Shown here one piece after another: positions 1 through 13,041 of a DNA stretch of 64,000 bases; positions within the stretch are counted from its first letter, which is position 1; each line of letters begins with the position of its first letter. The DNA comes from Allacma fusca. Taxonomy: Eukaryota > Arthropoda > Collembola > Symphypleona > Sminthuridae. The notes beneath the pieces were generated by a model. The model saw nothing but the letters and a program-made list of their open reading frames with translations. It did not search any database and was not told the DNA's origin. Made by a program: the position numbers and the translations under genes. The DNA lies in contig OX359245.1 in assembly GCA_947179485.1 (NCBI GenBank), positions 34,087,067 through 34,151,066 of the forward strand, written 5' to 3'.

Positions 1-410
1 AAAATCTTAGTATTTAACATTAAAATTAAAATTTGTTTGGTTTCAGAAAACTAAGCACAAACAACTGTCAAATTCACGTGCGGCAACACATGACTTAGTA
101 TTAAATTGACAGGTATTTTTGCATTTTGAAATTGCATATTTTACATAATCGTCTTTTCCAATTCAAAGCAAATCTCAAATTATTCGCATCCATCAAATGT
201 ATTTTTTGGAATTCCTTAAAACCCAATTATTACAAACATTACAAATATTTGAGTTTGGAAAATTTGGGATTATTCTCAATCAAGACCTTTAAAAGTGCAT
301 AAAATATCAGTCATTTGAATATTTCTCGAAATCATGCTCCACGCGTTCTTGAGATTTCTTTGAGTTTTGTATTCTGAAGCATACCCGCCCAGAAATACAG
401 CTAGGATGCT
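1..410. repeat. Tail of the duplicated chemoreceptor block (partial third copy)
   Basis: This stretch matches, with substitutions, 9613-10020 and 25790-26165, which are the distal ends of the two complete duplicated blocks. Shared landmarks are TTAAATTGACAGGTATTTTTG, the segment around CACGTGC, and TTTTGTATTCTGA. The block it belongs to would extend to the left of the window, so a further chemoreceptor gene may lie just outside. No coding potential is seen here. Confidence 0.7.
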
Positions 411-1740
411 ATAGAAAATTGGTCAACCTCAGGCCAAAAAGCCAATTGTCAAAAATAAGGTCAAGAAGGCAGCTGGGACATATATTGCTTAATCTGAGTC
501 AAGAAACTAGCAGTGATCATTATTGGTCAACGTGAGGATAAGAAACCATTTGGTTACCAATAGTGGTCTGTATTTGAACCTTCGAAACACTTATGATGAA
601 TGCATGCAATAAATATGACATTCATATAATATAGCACAGACTTGAAAAAAAAATTCTTATGGGATTTAACATTGGAAAATTGAAGTGAACAGCGTACCCT
701 TTACCGACGATATCGTCGCTAAAGAGGCAAAAATGTCTGCCTGCACATGCATTTGTAAGTACTTATTGTTTGACCATGTTTCCTATTCAATACACAATGA
801 TTCATATTGGAAAAAATAATCTTGCGTTAACAGTATATATTCATTTCAATTAAAAATAATTTGAAACACAGTTTAAAAATATTTGTCGAAAAGAAATGAA
901 ATGTCTCAAGTTTTTGAAACAATTATCAGCAATTAGTATTCGATTTTAATACACAACTGCACAAACTATTCATAAAGATTGTGGAACAGTTGTTTAGACA
1001 GTCACTCCCTGATTTTGTGGGGAAGAGAACGATGTACTTTTAAATCCACTTATTCCGCAGGGCAATAATACCAGAAAATCGAACGCGAGTACACATATAC
1101 TTGATTAATGGATTACTTCGGAATTCCTTGAATTATGTTTTTGCCTGTTTAGTTATTTTTAAAACCAAGTGACTGTACTTTTAATGGTCGTTCTACCATG
1201 TCGCTCTCAATACAATTTAACCCTATGACGGATCTGTCCAACAAAACTCAAAGCAGTAGTTGCTTGCCGCAACTGCTCACAGATTTATTTATTGCAGGCA
1301 CTCCGGAATGTCCGAAAAAAAGGGGGAGTGACAACATTTTAAAATTAGTTTTCGTTACTTTGCTATTGGCCACATACAAACGTATGTATGTACATATGTA
1401 CAAATAGGGTTACACATCATTTTTCGTTAGTTAGTACATATAAGCATGCAAAATATAGAACTTTTAATTTTTGTTCCATTTTTAAAAAAAACAAGTTTTC
1501 ATATAAGACACCAACTACATCTCATATATTAGAAACATTTTCTTACACACACTAAATACCATTAAAATTTTACTGAATTCAAATAGAGGTATCAAAGAAT
1601 CATTGAACTGACTGGCGATCTATTCCCGGGGATGGTTCAATCTGTTTGTTCATTTTTGGTCTGACATGGTTTAAGTGTAGAACCGTTCCTCTAGATATGT
1701 TCCAAAATTTCCAAGGAAAATTCTCCAGAAAATTTACTGG
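411..1740. other. No gene recognised
   Basis: AT-rich sequence with only short chance ORFs. Around 715-760 a run with AAGAGGCAAAAATG and GCATTTGTA loosely resembles 14750-14820, so a small dispersed repeat may lie here. Nothing else can be supported. Confidence 0.4.
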
Positions 1741-2306
1741 TTTAGAAGCAGAGCTGCGCTCAAGTTCAAGTAGTACTTGTCAAGTATCAAGTCAGGTCAA
1801 GTTCGGATCAAGTTCGGGATCTTGAGCGTTTCTACTTGGTTGAATCGGGTCAAGTTCAAGTATTTGCTGGATCCGAACTTGGAACTTCAAGTCGGTTTTG
1901 GTCCAAGTGCAAGCACACAGAATTGACTTGCACTAAGGACCAAGTTCAAGTTCGGATCTGGGCATGGATTTTACTTGAACCCGAACTTGAACTTTCAAGT
2001 ACCGATTCAAATATCTTAGTTCCACCGTTTGATTACTTCGTGCGTTCTTCGCCCTCGGTTGTTCGCACTTGTGCAACACACATTCTAGAAACTAGTGATG
2101 CCAATGGTCTGGTCTGATCCAGTCGTTTGGACCAGACCATGCTCCGGACCATGGTCCAGAACACCGTTGACAGCAATTAAATAATTTACATTTTATCCCG
2201 TCAAATTCTACTTTTATCCCGAGAAAATTCAGTTCTAATTTGTTCCATGGGATTTCGTTAGCTCATAAACTTTAATTTTGCGTACGTTTGAGACCATGGT
2301 CATATG

Positions 2307-3402
2307 CAGGGATGCGCCAGTTGCGTTACTTCTACCTAACAATAACGCCGTTATTTAACGTAACGATCTATATTTGGAGCAGGTATGTAATAACGTAACT
2401 GTAACAAAACTAGGGTGTGCTAAACATTTATCGGAATAACTATAGCGTTCCAGCGTTTGTAAACAGAAAACGATATTTTAACGTAAGGGTGTACTCACAT
2501 AAAGCATGTTTTGTCCGTAAACGAAAAATTTTTTCTCCGTTACGGAGAGACCTCTCACATAAGTTCAGATCGTATGTAATTACTTGCGGAAGTGTGAATG
2601 CGAGATGTCTTCGTAAGCGGTTGGAATGTTGTTTCCGTTTAGTTCCTTCCGTAATGCCGACAAAAATATTTACGGTTACGGATAGAACATGTTTTATGTG
2701 AGTACACCCTAACGCAACGCTATCAAATGAATATATGCATGTACATATACATTTTTGCATTACGTATTGGCTGGCTTTGTTTGGAGTAACTACGAATGTA
2801 TATAAACGGGGATATGTTACAAACTTGTAGTTGGATGTGGAAACCCTGAGATTCATTTGTGTACATTATTAAAAACATGGAAACATTTCAATAGGAAGTT
2901 TTTGGTCATCTGTTTTCCTCAATCCACACGCTTATGCTCACAAAAAACGATGTGTGATTGGTTAATGAATTAAGTGTTGCTTCAAACGAAGTTTTTAGTA
3001 GATTAGAAATAATCATGGAGTAAGAAAAACATTAAAAGTAGAAAAATGAATTTCAAAACAGGACAAATGACAAGATCACATTGCAGGTAAACCAAGAACT
3101 AGAGAAACTGTAAGCGTGATAATTCCGGCGTACCAGGAACACCTGTCGAAACTAGCTGTTTGGCATTTTAGTTTATAACGAGAGGGCAATAATAGTAACA
3201 ATAACGGAAAGTAACGACAATTTTTTATTTTTTATTGGTAACGAAAACTAACGTTGAAGTATTACCGCTGTCTTGTAGTAACGGAACGGTAACGCTTAAT
3301 TTTTTATACAACATTTAAGAATGTAACGATAATTAACGTCAAGTTTAAAACCTATAGTAATAGTGTAACGTAACGTAACGAAAATGTGAATGCGCATCGC
3401 TG
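2307..3402. mobile_element. Third-level nested hAT-like element, GTTACG word family
   Basis: The left end CAGGGATGCGCCAGTTGCG and the right end (reversed) CAGCGATGCGCATTCAC form imperfect inverted repeats. The flanking 8-mers GTCATATG (2299-2306) and GTCCTGTG (3403-3410) match at 6 of 8 positions, consistent with an aged hAT-type target duplication. Subterminal parts (2328-2410 and 3190-3385) are rich in AACGTAACG, GTTACG and CGTTA. It contains a Harbinger-type MITE at 2487-2709 and has no ORF of note. Confidence 0.6.
2487..2709. mobile_element. PIF/Harbinger-type MITE, copy 1
   Basis: A 223-bp element with 17-bp inverted termini: GGGTGTACTCACATAAA on the left, and the right end reads its complement with one mismatch. 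The 3-bp duplication TAA lies on both sides (2484-2486 and 2710-2712). TIRs starting GGG and a TWA target duplication are characteristic of PIF/Harbinger. A second copy with the same internal sequence is at 60450-60671. ORFs running through it are chance products of the repeat. It is the innermost layer of a four-deep nest. Confidence 0.8.
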
Positions 3403-4134
3403 GTCCTGTGATAGGTCTGGTCCTGAAGCTGGACCAGTTGTATCTGGTGTGGTCAAAGTGTTGAATCAGACCGGACCAGACCATACAAATCTGGCACCAG
3501 ACAAATAGCGGAACATTATAAATGGTTCGGACCAGACCAATAACGAATCATTATAAATAGCCCGGACCAGACCATTGGCATCCCTACTAGAAACCATGCC
3601 TGCAGAGATATGCACAGAAGCTGGATTGCTGGAGCTCACTTTCATATGGAGTGACTTGTGTATTCTGTAAATTGTCTAACTTAAAACATCTAATTTTTCA
3701 TCATTTTTGAAAAACGGTTGAAGTAAATTGTCGGGTGAGACTGTAACACTAGGAAAAAAAACCATGAGTAAACCCGAATCTGAATTTAATAGAGACGATG
3801 GAAATTGAAAATCTTAGCTCCACCCGTTGGAATGGTTTTGCGACTTCGTATTACAAAGTTGCAAGATTCAAGTAATTACTTGAAATCCAAGTTCGGGTTC
3901 ATGTCAATTCCAAGTTCGGTTCTCAAGATTTATGGACTCGACATTCAAGTATCAGATCAAGTTCGGGTTTAGAAAATATTACTTGCAAGATATGACTTGG
4001 TATGGCAAGTAATTCCTGGGACCCGAAAAGCCAAGTTCGGGTACTGACAAATATCTACTTGAAAGTTCAAGTGCAGGTCAAGTTCAAGTTCGGATCCTCA
4101 AAATATTTGACTCGAACGCAGGTCTATTTAGAAG

Positions 4135-5796
4135 TGAATGACCTTTTCCATCCGTTGGAACAGACCAAATTTTGTGTCGGGGAATTTGTTGTAAATTTTT
4201 TACCAAACAACAATATTTCATGTTAATTAATAAGATCTTGAAATAAACTCCTTGTGTGTCGTTTTAATACTCAGTCTATTTTCAATAATATTGGCGCGCT
4301 CTAACCAATGGAGTTTATAAATTGCTCCCATCAAAATTTCCGTTAAGCTCGTAATACAGGAATGGTATTATCTGTCTGGTCCGACATTTTGGAACAGATT
4401 TATTGGTCCGACATGAATTTGGTACGAAATTCAAAGCAAAAGTTTCAAAATGTTCAAACTTTTGATCCAGGTCAAGATTTTGGCCTGGATCAATCTGGCA
4501 AGGGGAGGTCAATATGTTCGGCTTACGTAGCGGGAAATAATATTCCAAATTTACCAATAGTAAAGCTGTTGAATAGTAGAAAAACACCCTCTTATTTATT
4601 GATGGGCAGCGTTGCGTTGAATACCTAAGATATTATTTGAATAACCACGCTATCACACAATTTTAACCCTGAAAGTATTGCAATACTGGCTAACAAACGT
4701 TTGAATAAGTTCAAAATCATTATCTAGGATGAAAACGGCAGCTTTAAAAAATCTAATTCGGGCTGCAGTATGACCCATGACTTTCACTACTCAATTTTGG
4801 TAGTTACCTAGATGAGCCGATCTTCACATGCATGCATATACCAGGACGGAAAAGATATTCATCATATATAAGTAAACATTTTGTTTAGAAGAGATAGTTT
4901 GTTGCAAGTTTTTTAAATGCAACTAACAGCAGTTTGTGGACGATTTTTAAAAATATGAAGCTTCATAGGAGTTTTGACATCAAAAAGTTAAGAAAAGGTT
5001 AATTTGATTCTTAAAAGTGGGGGGACAGCAATATAGCATTTTTGGGAGGGACAATGTCCTTCCTATCCCTCCTTATTCCGGATTGCCTGATTTATTGCTT
5101 TGCAATATAAATGATGACAATTGTGTATTTAAATGTAAAACGTTTGAATAAGATACCTCAATGATACCAGTACTTGCAGACGTTTCCCAAGGGTATATTA
5201 GATCCAAGGGAACCCAGAAATTTAACGGGGTTAAATGTGAACCATTTGTGCTTTTAAATCCGCGAGGTGCATCATGCATCACCTAATGCTAGATTTGAAA
5301 CTACCACTAAACTGTATCAGTACTGGACGATTCACCAACCTCTATTGATAACACAGTAAAAACAATTTACATTTGCTCGCTTAAAAATTCATTATAGTAA
5401 TTACTGCTTTACACAGTTTATTTAATATAATGTAACTTCAGCCCATTTCAGGTTTCACGTTTCTGGAAACAATGTATGCAAAAACACGGCATTAAAAGGA
5501 TTCTTTCACTTTTGTTGGAATACACTGTTGACTTTCAAAAGTGACCACGTAGTATGCTACCAAATACTTTCACAATTCTCTGTAAAATTACTTATTTATT
5601 ATCAATTTGAAATACTCGTGAAATCAAAACAACAAAGTTAATAGAACCCGATTACGCTTAAGCAATCAGATGACATGCCACCAGCCGAGCTGACGTAAAC
5701 ATAATTACAACCTAGGTTCGTTTTATTACCTGATGAAGAAACTTTTTGTATTGAAATTTAATTTAGATTTATATGGCACAACAAAATGTTTTACAT
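4135..5796. other. No gene recognised
   Basis: Contains short ORFs with no recognisable domain (for example 4362-4628 on plus and 4315-4587 on minus, which overlap each other on opposite strands). No repeat boundary is seen until the duplicated block starts near 5797. Confidence 0.4.
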
Positions 5797-6187
5797 ATTG
5801 TCCGGGTGAGCAATATGAAACAAATAAATGAACACTATTCTAAATCACAAGTCGTCATTACACAGATAAAATCTTACCTGTTGCCTTATTTAACTTCATA
5901 ATAAATTCATTTAATACATTTGACACGGCAAGCATCTTTTTCCGTTTTTTCATTATTTTATATCGACATGCGCTAATAACCTTAGTTAAATCTTGAATAA
6001 TGAAAAACGAAGCTATATTTTCTTCAAGCTAGTTTGTTAAACCCAAAGAGATGCAATACAAAACGTAGATAAAAAATCTAGAACATCCTTATTGTGTTTT
6101 AATTTTTAAGTTCCAGTAATAGTACAGACAACATCTTAATATTCCAAGGAAATGTTACACCAGAAATGACGCAAAATAATTGGGGAA

Positions 6188-8199
6188 CTAACTTAGTAAA
6201 ATAGTTATAGTCCAATCTTGAATGATTCGAACCGCTGAAATGACAATGCCTCGGTCAAAATAGAAGAGTGGTCCGCAGAAAATCTTAATAGGTTGCAAGG
6301 CCGTTAAACGCAATTTACTGCGCTTAAGTTTACAAATGCTCTTCCAGCGTACCAACGTTTCTTTCGTTTCTTCGAAAACGGTTCCTGCAAATTGGTTAAA
6401 GACAACGAGAATGCCCAGGTTGCCCGCAGCAATCATAATTCCTCCTATTCGTTCGTACCACAAAGCAGATCTGATCAACAGGATAATCATGGATGCAGTT
6501 GAGGAAATCCAAGTGGCTTGAATCACAGGTAATATGTTAAGACAAGACGCGTTAAACGTTGTCACCAATATTTGAATCTGGCGGTACTCCTCAATAAACG
6601 TGGTAACATTTAAAGTTTCCTTTCTCGTTTTTCTAAATACATTTTCCTTCTTGCTTGAGTTATCCAGCCGTGTTGCAATAATGCGTAGTTTAATATCACA
6701 TCTAAATCAAGACAAGAATTACCACAAGTCAACTTAATGTCTATTAAAGGAATGTACTTATGTGTTCACGAATTCATTCATTTATTCACACGTTTTGTAA
6801 ATAAATCTTCATAACATTTTTAAATGTTCCATTATTTCCATCCAAATCTAATGAATTCGTCTAATCATTGCAGTCGTGATGGTAAAAATACATTTGAATA
6901 TAAACTACTGTGTACAGCAGGCATATACATTTCTTTTCTAATCTTTACGTTTATAAAAAAATAAACAATTATAATTTTAAGCATCGAATAGTTTAAAGAA
7001 AAGAACCTCGAAATGTTACTTACGCGTGTTCGTGAACGGCGAGCTTAATAACGAGTAGCGCTGGATATATAGTGCTGTATCCTACAAATATTAGGGCATA
7101 CTCGAGAATGTAGGCATACGTTATAATCAATGTGGAAACAATATACTTCAAAAACACTGGGAGTGTTTTTAATGGAAACTGCATTTCGAATACGTGCGGC
7201 GGCAAGTGAGGGTTCATCATAAACCCCAGAATCGATACTAAACATGCAGGAACCAAATAGTATACAATTCTAAAAAAGAGATCCACTCTAACATTTTGTA
7301 GGGCCGGTTGCACTGAAATAATATGTAAACTAATAATTATCATGCTTTTACGAACATTACATTATTAAGTGTTAGTCAGAACATTTCTAATCTCTCCGTT
7401 TGTCGCGTATATGTTGCCACATATGAACATTTCAAATTCCACGTACAATAATTTTTCATCCAAAATTTAACCTGTCCAATAAGCGGGGTTAATTCGATTA
7501 TACATGAAACCTACAAATGTCCAGCATTTCCATAATATTTATATACACGTTGAATGTACCAATAATTACAAAACAATTCAAAATGAGAATAACATGTGAC
7601 TTATTTACGTTTAGCGCGAAATGCCACATCGTTAAGTCTAATACTATTTTTGATTACGATATTCGGGTTCATGACTACTACTGCGAAAATCGATATAAAT
7701 GAATCTCGTTTTTTTAAATAAGTAAGAAACCCGTCGTAAGTTTATTTCATTTAATGACTGAAATTATTGACCTTGGACTTGTATTTGCACAAAAACAGAT
7801 TACTGTTTAATAATTCTCACCTTTATATCTGGTCATGTAGTGCATGAAAATTTGCTTGTACCCAAATGGAATCATTTTATAAAATGTAACACTAACTATG
7901 TACATACTTGAACAAAACGCCGCTTGAATAAAAGTCATTGCTATCGTTGCTTTTTCTTCAAGAGCTAATCGATGCCACTGATTAGTTGTTAGTAGTTTAA
8001 TTATTCTGTAGAACAACATAAAAAAATATACAAAGTAATAAAACATTGATAATATCCAAATGAAGTGACGAGTTCGACTTTTCGAGATTTCAGGGCAGTC
8101 CTGTTTAAAATTCCATTCAATTGGCAGACAGGACGTATAATGAGTCCATAGAAGGCCTTTTTTAAAAAAGCGTAATGCTAACGGGGTAAAGAGATACAT
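6188..8199 (-). CDS. Seven-transmembrane chemoreceptor-like protein, gene A (gustatory-receptor type, tentative)
   Basis: Three exons on the minus strand: 8199-7821, 7312-7024 and 6701-6188. All junctions are GT-AG (donors GTGAGA and GTAAGT, acceptors TTTCAG and ATTTAG), with phases 1 and 2, giving about 393 residues and ending in a TAG stop. The start is the ATG of MYLFTP; the upstream in-frame codons lack an ATG. Hydrophobic segments appear in the order expected for an insect-type GR/OR: two in exon 1, two in exon 2, two in exon 3 and a C-terminal amphipathic stretch. Exon 3 opens with CDIKLRIIATRLDN, resembling the intracellular loop of insect chemoreceptors. The classical TYhhhhhQF tail motif is absent, so family assignment is tentative. 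It would act as a membrane ligand-gated channel subunit if the assignment holds. Genes B and C are close paralogues. Confidence 0.65.
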
Positions 8200-9420
8200 G
8201 GTCAATTCGCGTGGATACACGTAAATGACCGCACGCCAAAAAAAATAAGAGTAGAGCCAACCAAACTGACAGTATCAATTTAACTTCGATTTTATTTCAA
8301 ATTATCTATTTTAGAAATAATTGGCTTTTTCTAAAACGTTTTGCTAAATGTACATACGTAGATTTTGAAACGGGTAAGCCACTCGCTGTACAGAGTGTTC
8401 AGAATCACTTCCCGTTGTTGCCGATACAAGAAGAGGTGGTGAACAAATATAAACTGGCATTTAACTAGCTGTTGAGATCCAAGAAAGTCTTCAAGAACGT
8501 CAAGCTAAATCAAAATTTCTTCTAACAGAACATTCATTTAGAATTTTTTAAATTTTTACCATATTTTTTTGTTAAGATGGACGGTGTTTTATTGTCTAGA
8601 ATACTGACGCTTTTCAGAAAGCGAGTAGATATTTATAGGGTGAAACTAGAGGGCAACACTTAAGAATTTTAAATTTCGTAATTTTTTTTTGTTATGGTCA
8701 CAGCATAGGTATTAGGTAGTTATCATTTAGTTATAGTATCGGAAACAAGTAAATTTAGACACATTTGAAATTTGTCCTGAGTGTATAACCTAGTGGGATG
8801 AAACTTACGTGAAGTATCCTGTACATTTTTTGTAGGCTAGTAAACCTAAAACAACATAATTAATTTCATACATCAATTTTCGTATCAGCATGGTAACCTA
8901 TATATTTGAATGGTTTCACAAATGTGTACACTTGCCGCGATACCATCAGATTATATAAATTATCTTGAAACCAAAACGTGTATAAAACATAGCTCATGTT
9001 GGGTCATTTACCTGTGGTTACATATTGAGATGAAATTGAACTTAATATTATAAGTATTTGATTTTAATGTCCCCTTTTTAATGTTTGCATTTCTGTTTCA
9101 GTAAGAATACAAAATGAATTTTGAGATTTTTTTGTTAACTTACTAATGTGGGTAATACATTAACTACGTCATTTTATGGCATAATAATCAAATTTAGCTA
9201 TGAAAATAATACTGTCTTTTAAATATATCATCAATGACGAACTAATTGACGCGGTAATGACTGAGAAAGCGAACTAAACTTAATGGCCAAAAATATACAG
9301 TGAATGGAAAATGGTTGAAGTTCCCTGATCTACTAAAGCTAGATTTAGCTTTTGAAGGGTGTCTAAGGTTGGAGGAACTTAGACTGTGAATGGCGGATTA
9401 TAAAGTTTTAAATGTCAAGC
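8200..9420 (-). other. Upstream region of chemoreceptor gene A
   Basis: About 250 bp upstream of the start codon is conserved with the equivalent parts of genes B and C (shared landmark AACTTCGATTTTATTTCAAA near 8285-8305, 24640-24660 and 31165-31185). Conservation in all three suggests the promoter and 5' leader were copied with each gene. No clear TATA box could be assigned. Confidence 0.4.
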
Positions 9421-10020
9421 AATTCAAATGTCCGACTCTGAAACGATGGTTTTGCGGTTCAGCTCACAGAGCAAACTGAAACGAACTGAAATAATATTTT
9501 ATGAACTGAATCGAAACCAAATATTCGGTTTATTTCGTCCTCTAAACTGAAACGAAACAAATTTTTTGAAACGAACTGAAACAGTGGGAGCAATAGTGTA
9601 TCACACGTTTTACCCTGAAAACCTTAGTAATTAACATTAAATTTAAAATGTTTGGTTTCAGAAAACTAAGCTCAAACAACTGTCAAAATCACGTGCAGCA
9701 CATGACTTATTGTTAGTATTAAATTGACAGGTATTTTTGTCATTTTGAAATTGCATATTGTACATAATCATCAAATTTTCCAATTGAAAGCTAGTCTCAA
9801 TTTATGCGCATCCATCGAATATATTTTTTGGAATTCCTTAAAACCCGATTATTACAAATGTTTTAGTTTGGAAAATTTGACGATTATGCTCAATATGAAT
9901 TTAAAGCCCTTTTAAAATATCTAATATGTCTGTCATTTCAATATTTCTCGAACTCATGTGCTCCACGTGTTCTTGAAATTTCCCTTGTCCTCCTGTTTTG
10001 TATTCTGATGCATATTGTAT

Positions 10021-11690
10021 TTGAAATACAGGATGGACAAATGGACGGCTACTTCAACACATAATCAGAATCAAACAACCATTAACAACTAACTGACTGG
10101 CAGATGCTAAATTGGGCAAAATAACATCGAGCGGGATTTTGTCCTTGTCACTGAATTGGAACATCATATGTGCACCTGTCCCTACTTTTCTACCTGTTCA
10201 ATTGTGTTTATCTTAAAGTCAATGGATGTTAAAAGTATACAGTACCTTTTGTCTGACAAAATTTTAGTATAACAGGAATAATCTTACAATATTATATTTT
10301 CAGATGTTATTTAGAATTGTATGGTTTTGCTTGTTGTTTAGGATATGTTCTCACATTAAAATGTACGAATTCAACTTGACTAAAAAGTGTGGCTTTTAAT
10401 ATTTGCTTCCACTGCAGCGAAGAGGGAACTGAATTTTTCAAGTATATATTGCTCGGATTGGTAGCAAATCTGTTAGCAAATTGGAAGAAAACTCATTTAC
10501 CGAGTTGAAATTATGGTCGTCACTGAAAATAATGTAAAGTTGGGATTTCCAAGGATTTTTTTCCTGACCTATTACGCAATATGTAAATCCCTATTGTAAA
10601 TCCGACAGCAACCTTGAACCAGATATGTTAAGCAAAGGTCACGAATTCTGTCGAGGAATTGCAATTAAGTCTTCATTCTTGTGTCATAGTTTTAAATATT
10701 AAGACACAAGAATTTGACCTTGAAAGCACATATAACACATTACAAAACGCAATTAGAAATGTAAAACGTTTCGAAAGAAATTGAAAATTGTCCAGAAATT
10801 CTTCCCGTTTAAAATTTTTCTTGTTTCTGTTCTTGAAACTGAATCACCCCACCATTGCTCTCCGTCACGAGTCATGCTACAATTCCCAATCAACAATCAA
10901 TGAACGGCCCAACGCTGGCTGAGTGTTGTTGGCAAGGTGTACAGTTTGTCCAACGGCGGAACACCCAAACGAAGTTGGCTAACCAATTTGTAATCAATTT
11001 TCACCCAGTAAATGGCCATTCGTAGAATTGCACCTTACCAATTATGCTCCTTAATCCTTCCAACAGTCAAATATGCTTTCATGTGCCGTTATTTATTTTA
11101 GTTTTAATTTTATTCACAAAACTTCGTTTAACATGGGCATACAAAAAAACATTCAATAGCTCAGTGGATTCAAACGGAAGCATTACGCATTTTAGCATTA
11201 AATCGCACGAATTAACCTCGGATGATTTAGTAGTGAGTTTTACAATGTTAATTTGAGCTAACCTACTTTTACATGGATAATCATACAAATAATTTACAGA
11301 CACGAGTTCTGCACAAATGTAAGTGTTCTTGCTTGGTAAATATTTCTGGACAAGGAAATAAATACCCAAGGTTGCAATAACACAATTATCTCCGTTAAAA
11401 AAAGGTCGAAGTTTTTGTAAACCATTCTTTAGTATATTAACTCTGTGATGTCAATAGCATTAATGCTATTGCATTTTCTTGTCCTATAATTCTATTCACT
11501 AACTGCTCAAGAAATAAATGACCACCCCGTAAATATTTTTTAAAAGTAGACATGATAATTTCAAACATAAATGCACTACATTTCTGAATATTATTAAAAA
11601 TAACAGCATCATCGCATAAGTGAAAGAGTAAGTGTAAGTCGTAAACTGAAAATTATTTTCCTTAACGTTCGGTAGTCAGGGAATTAAAAT
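10021..11690. other. No gene recognised
   Basis: AT-rich spacer. Overlapping short ORFs on both strands at 11044-11369 have no recognisable domain. Nothing else can be supported. Confidence 0.4.
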
Positions 11691-11699
11691 TTATCAAAC

Positions 11700-12480
11700 T
11701 ACTTCTAATAAAATCAATTTATTTATTTTTGACTTTGCCTGACACTAATAAATACATCGAGAAACTGAATATCCGGAAATGTTTGTACTTCATACTGGGT
11801 TAAAACATTTTTCAGAACAATGGGACCAGTGTATATAAAAAATTGGCAATTTGGTGGGTTTCCATCTGTCAAGCCCCTGTTTTTTCTGACAAGGTTTTTG
11901 GGGTATGAGCTTTCAAACTAATAAGCCGATATGAAATTAATTTAATATCTCTGCTTTTAAGTCAGTAATGCCAATCTTTTCGCACCCACGTCACAATCAC
12001 TTTTTGCATTACACCCAAGCAACGCAAATTCATATAGTCCAAGGGAACTTGGGTAACTAGACGTATATTTAATTGCGACATGGCGCTAACATTTACCTGA
12101 TGACCACTGTATTCAAATAGTTTGGACTTATTATCAGAGTGTAAATTGGAGTAACCAGCGGAATAAATGACCCAACCAAACCATTTGCAAGTTTGCTCTT
12201 ATCTGGCATACCCGTAGTAGGCATTACATCCTACCGTTTGCTTAGTAAAATTTCTAGCAGGAGAGTCGGAAATTATTTTACTAATGCGAAACCTGTAATG
12301 AGATCCTTCAAAATTCAATCCCCTTTGTTCAAACGTTAAAATGTCGTCTACGAATTGATCTTTATATCTGTGATATTATGATTTAAAGCCCCACTGGGCA
12401 AGTTTAGTTTGAAGCAATTCAACGTCACTACCAGTATGCGACGTGCTGTCGTTTTCATTACTCATTAGAAACTGCTCTAC
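11700..12480 (-). pseudogene. CACTA/EnSpm-type transposase relic
   Basis: Read on the minus strand across several frames and stops, the translation contains collinear pieces of the animal EnSpm/CACTA-like transposase: a start-proximal MSNENDSTS...LLQTKLAQWGF segment, then SDSPARNF...GCNAYYGYAR (equivalent to CDAPARAYIKCIKNHTGY of the relic at 58.3-58.6 kb), then PLDYMNLRCLGVMQK followed by a LKSRDIKLISYRLISL segment. There are at least four in-frame stops. The order of motifs and their match to the second relic make the identification firm, but the copy is dead. It had escaped detection because no single frame stays open for long. Confidence 0.7.
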
Positions 12481-13041
12481 ATTTGGGATCATCACTAAAC
12501 ACACTACCTTCTATTTTACAAGATCGTTGTCGTACAACAGAACTCTGTCCAGCAATGTAATTAAAATAAGCTGGTGTAGCAATGATACCGTTGTTACATA
12601 TAGTAAAACCTGCTGATGTGGCTGGTGGCCCGTCTAGAACTTCTCTATTCCCCTATTCGAATTGTGGAAGTGCCAGTTCACCTTCGGAATATCCAGGGAT
12701 TGATGTACTAGAGAAGCAATTACCAGGGTTCACATCAGCAACCATTGTTATAATCACATCTGCAGTTAAATTTCAGTTGTATTACGTATCTCATATATAT
12801 ATATAGCCACATACATGAAAATTAAAAAAATATCATTATTTGTAACCTTGTCGTGTTTCCGATCCAAGGGCTTTAGAATTTCCTCCAACAAAATCCAAAG
12901 TTTTTTAAAGATGAAACTAACTTTCCGGTAGCTGATCGTGGATGTGAATCTGCAGCATAATACATAATTTCACATTTGTATTTGCCGTAATTAACCGTAG
13001 ATTTACGTGTAGAAGTATAAAAATGTGAAAGTACTTACATG

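Larger units (their letters stand above)
2093..3586. mobile_element. Nested hAT-like element, GGACCAGACC word family
   Basis: Perfect 8-bp duplications CTAGAAAC lie at 2085-2092 and 3587-3594. The terminal inverted repeats are TAGTGATGCCAATGGTCTGG on the left and, reversed, TAGGGATGCCAATGGTCTGG on the right (one mismatch in 20). Subterminal regions (2100-2165 and 3405-3575) are built from GGACCAGACC, GGTCTGG and related words. It carries no transposase and itself contains a further element at 2307-3402. The word array at 21840-22075 belongs to the same or a related family. Confidence 0.8.
1749..4126. mobile_element. Outer hAT-like non-autonomous element, AAGTTC word family
   Basis: Both ends are flanked by the same 8 bp, TTTAGAAG (1741-1748 and 4127-4134). 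The ends are imperfect inverted repeats: left CAGAGCTGCGCTCAAG, right (reversed) TAGACCTGCGTTCGAG, 12 of 16 matching. About 250 bp at each end (1760-2005 and 3860-4120) is a dense mixture of AAGTTC, AAGTTCGGGT and their complements. There is no transposase ORF. The 8-bp duplication points to the hAT superfamily. Another complete element is inserted inside it at 2093-3586. Similar AAGTTC-rich DNA occurs at 34182-34754 and 42293-42538. Confidence 0.7.
5797..10020. repeat. Duplicated block, copy A (chemoreceptor gene plus flanks)
   Basis: Collinear with 22217-26165 from the start (TTGTCCGGGTGAGC / TTGTCCGGGTAAGC) through the gene, its upstream region and the distal end. Indels and substitutions are spread along the length, so this is an old segmental duplication and not an assembly artefact. 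The upstream part includes a GAAACGAACTGAAAC-rich patch at 9430-9590 that is also in copy B (25610-25770) and at 17420-17600. The limits are approximate. Confidence 0.75.

Noticed and set aside
1836..2117. ORF of 93 codons in the AAGTTC region
   Set aside because: Translation of an iterated DNA word array, interrupted in related copies; no gene.
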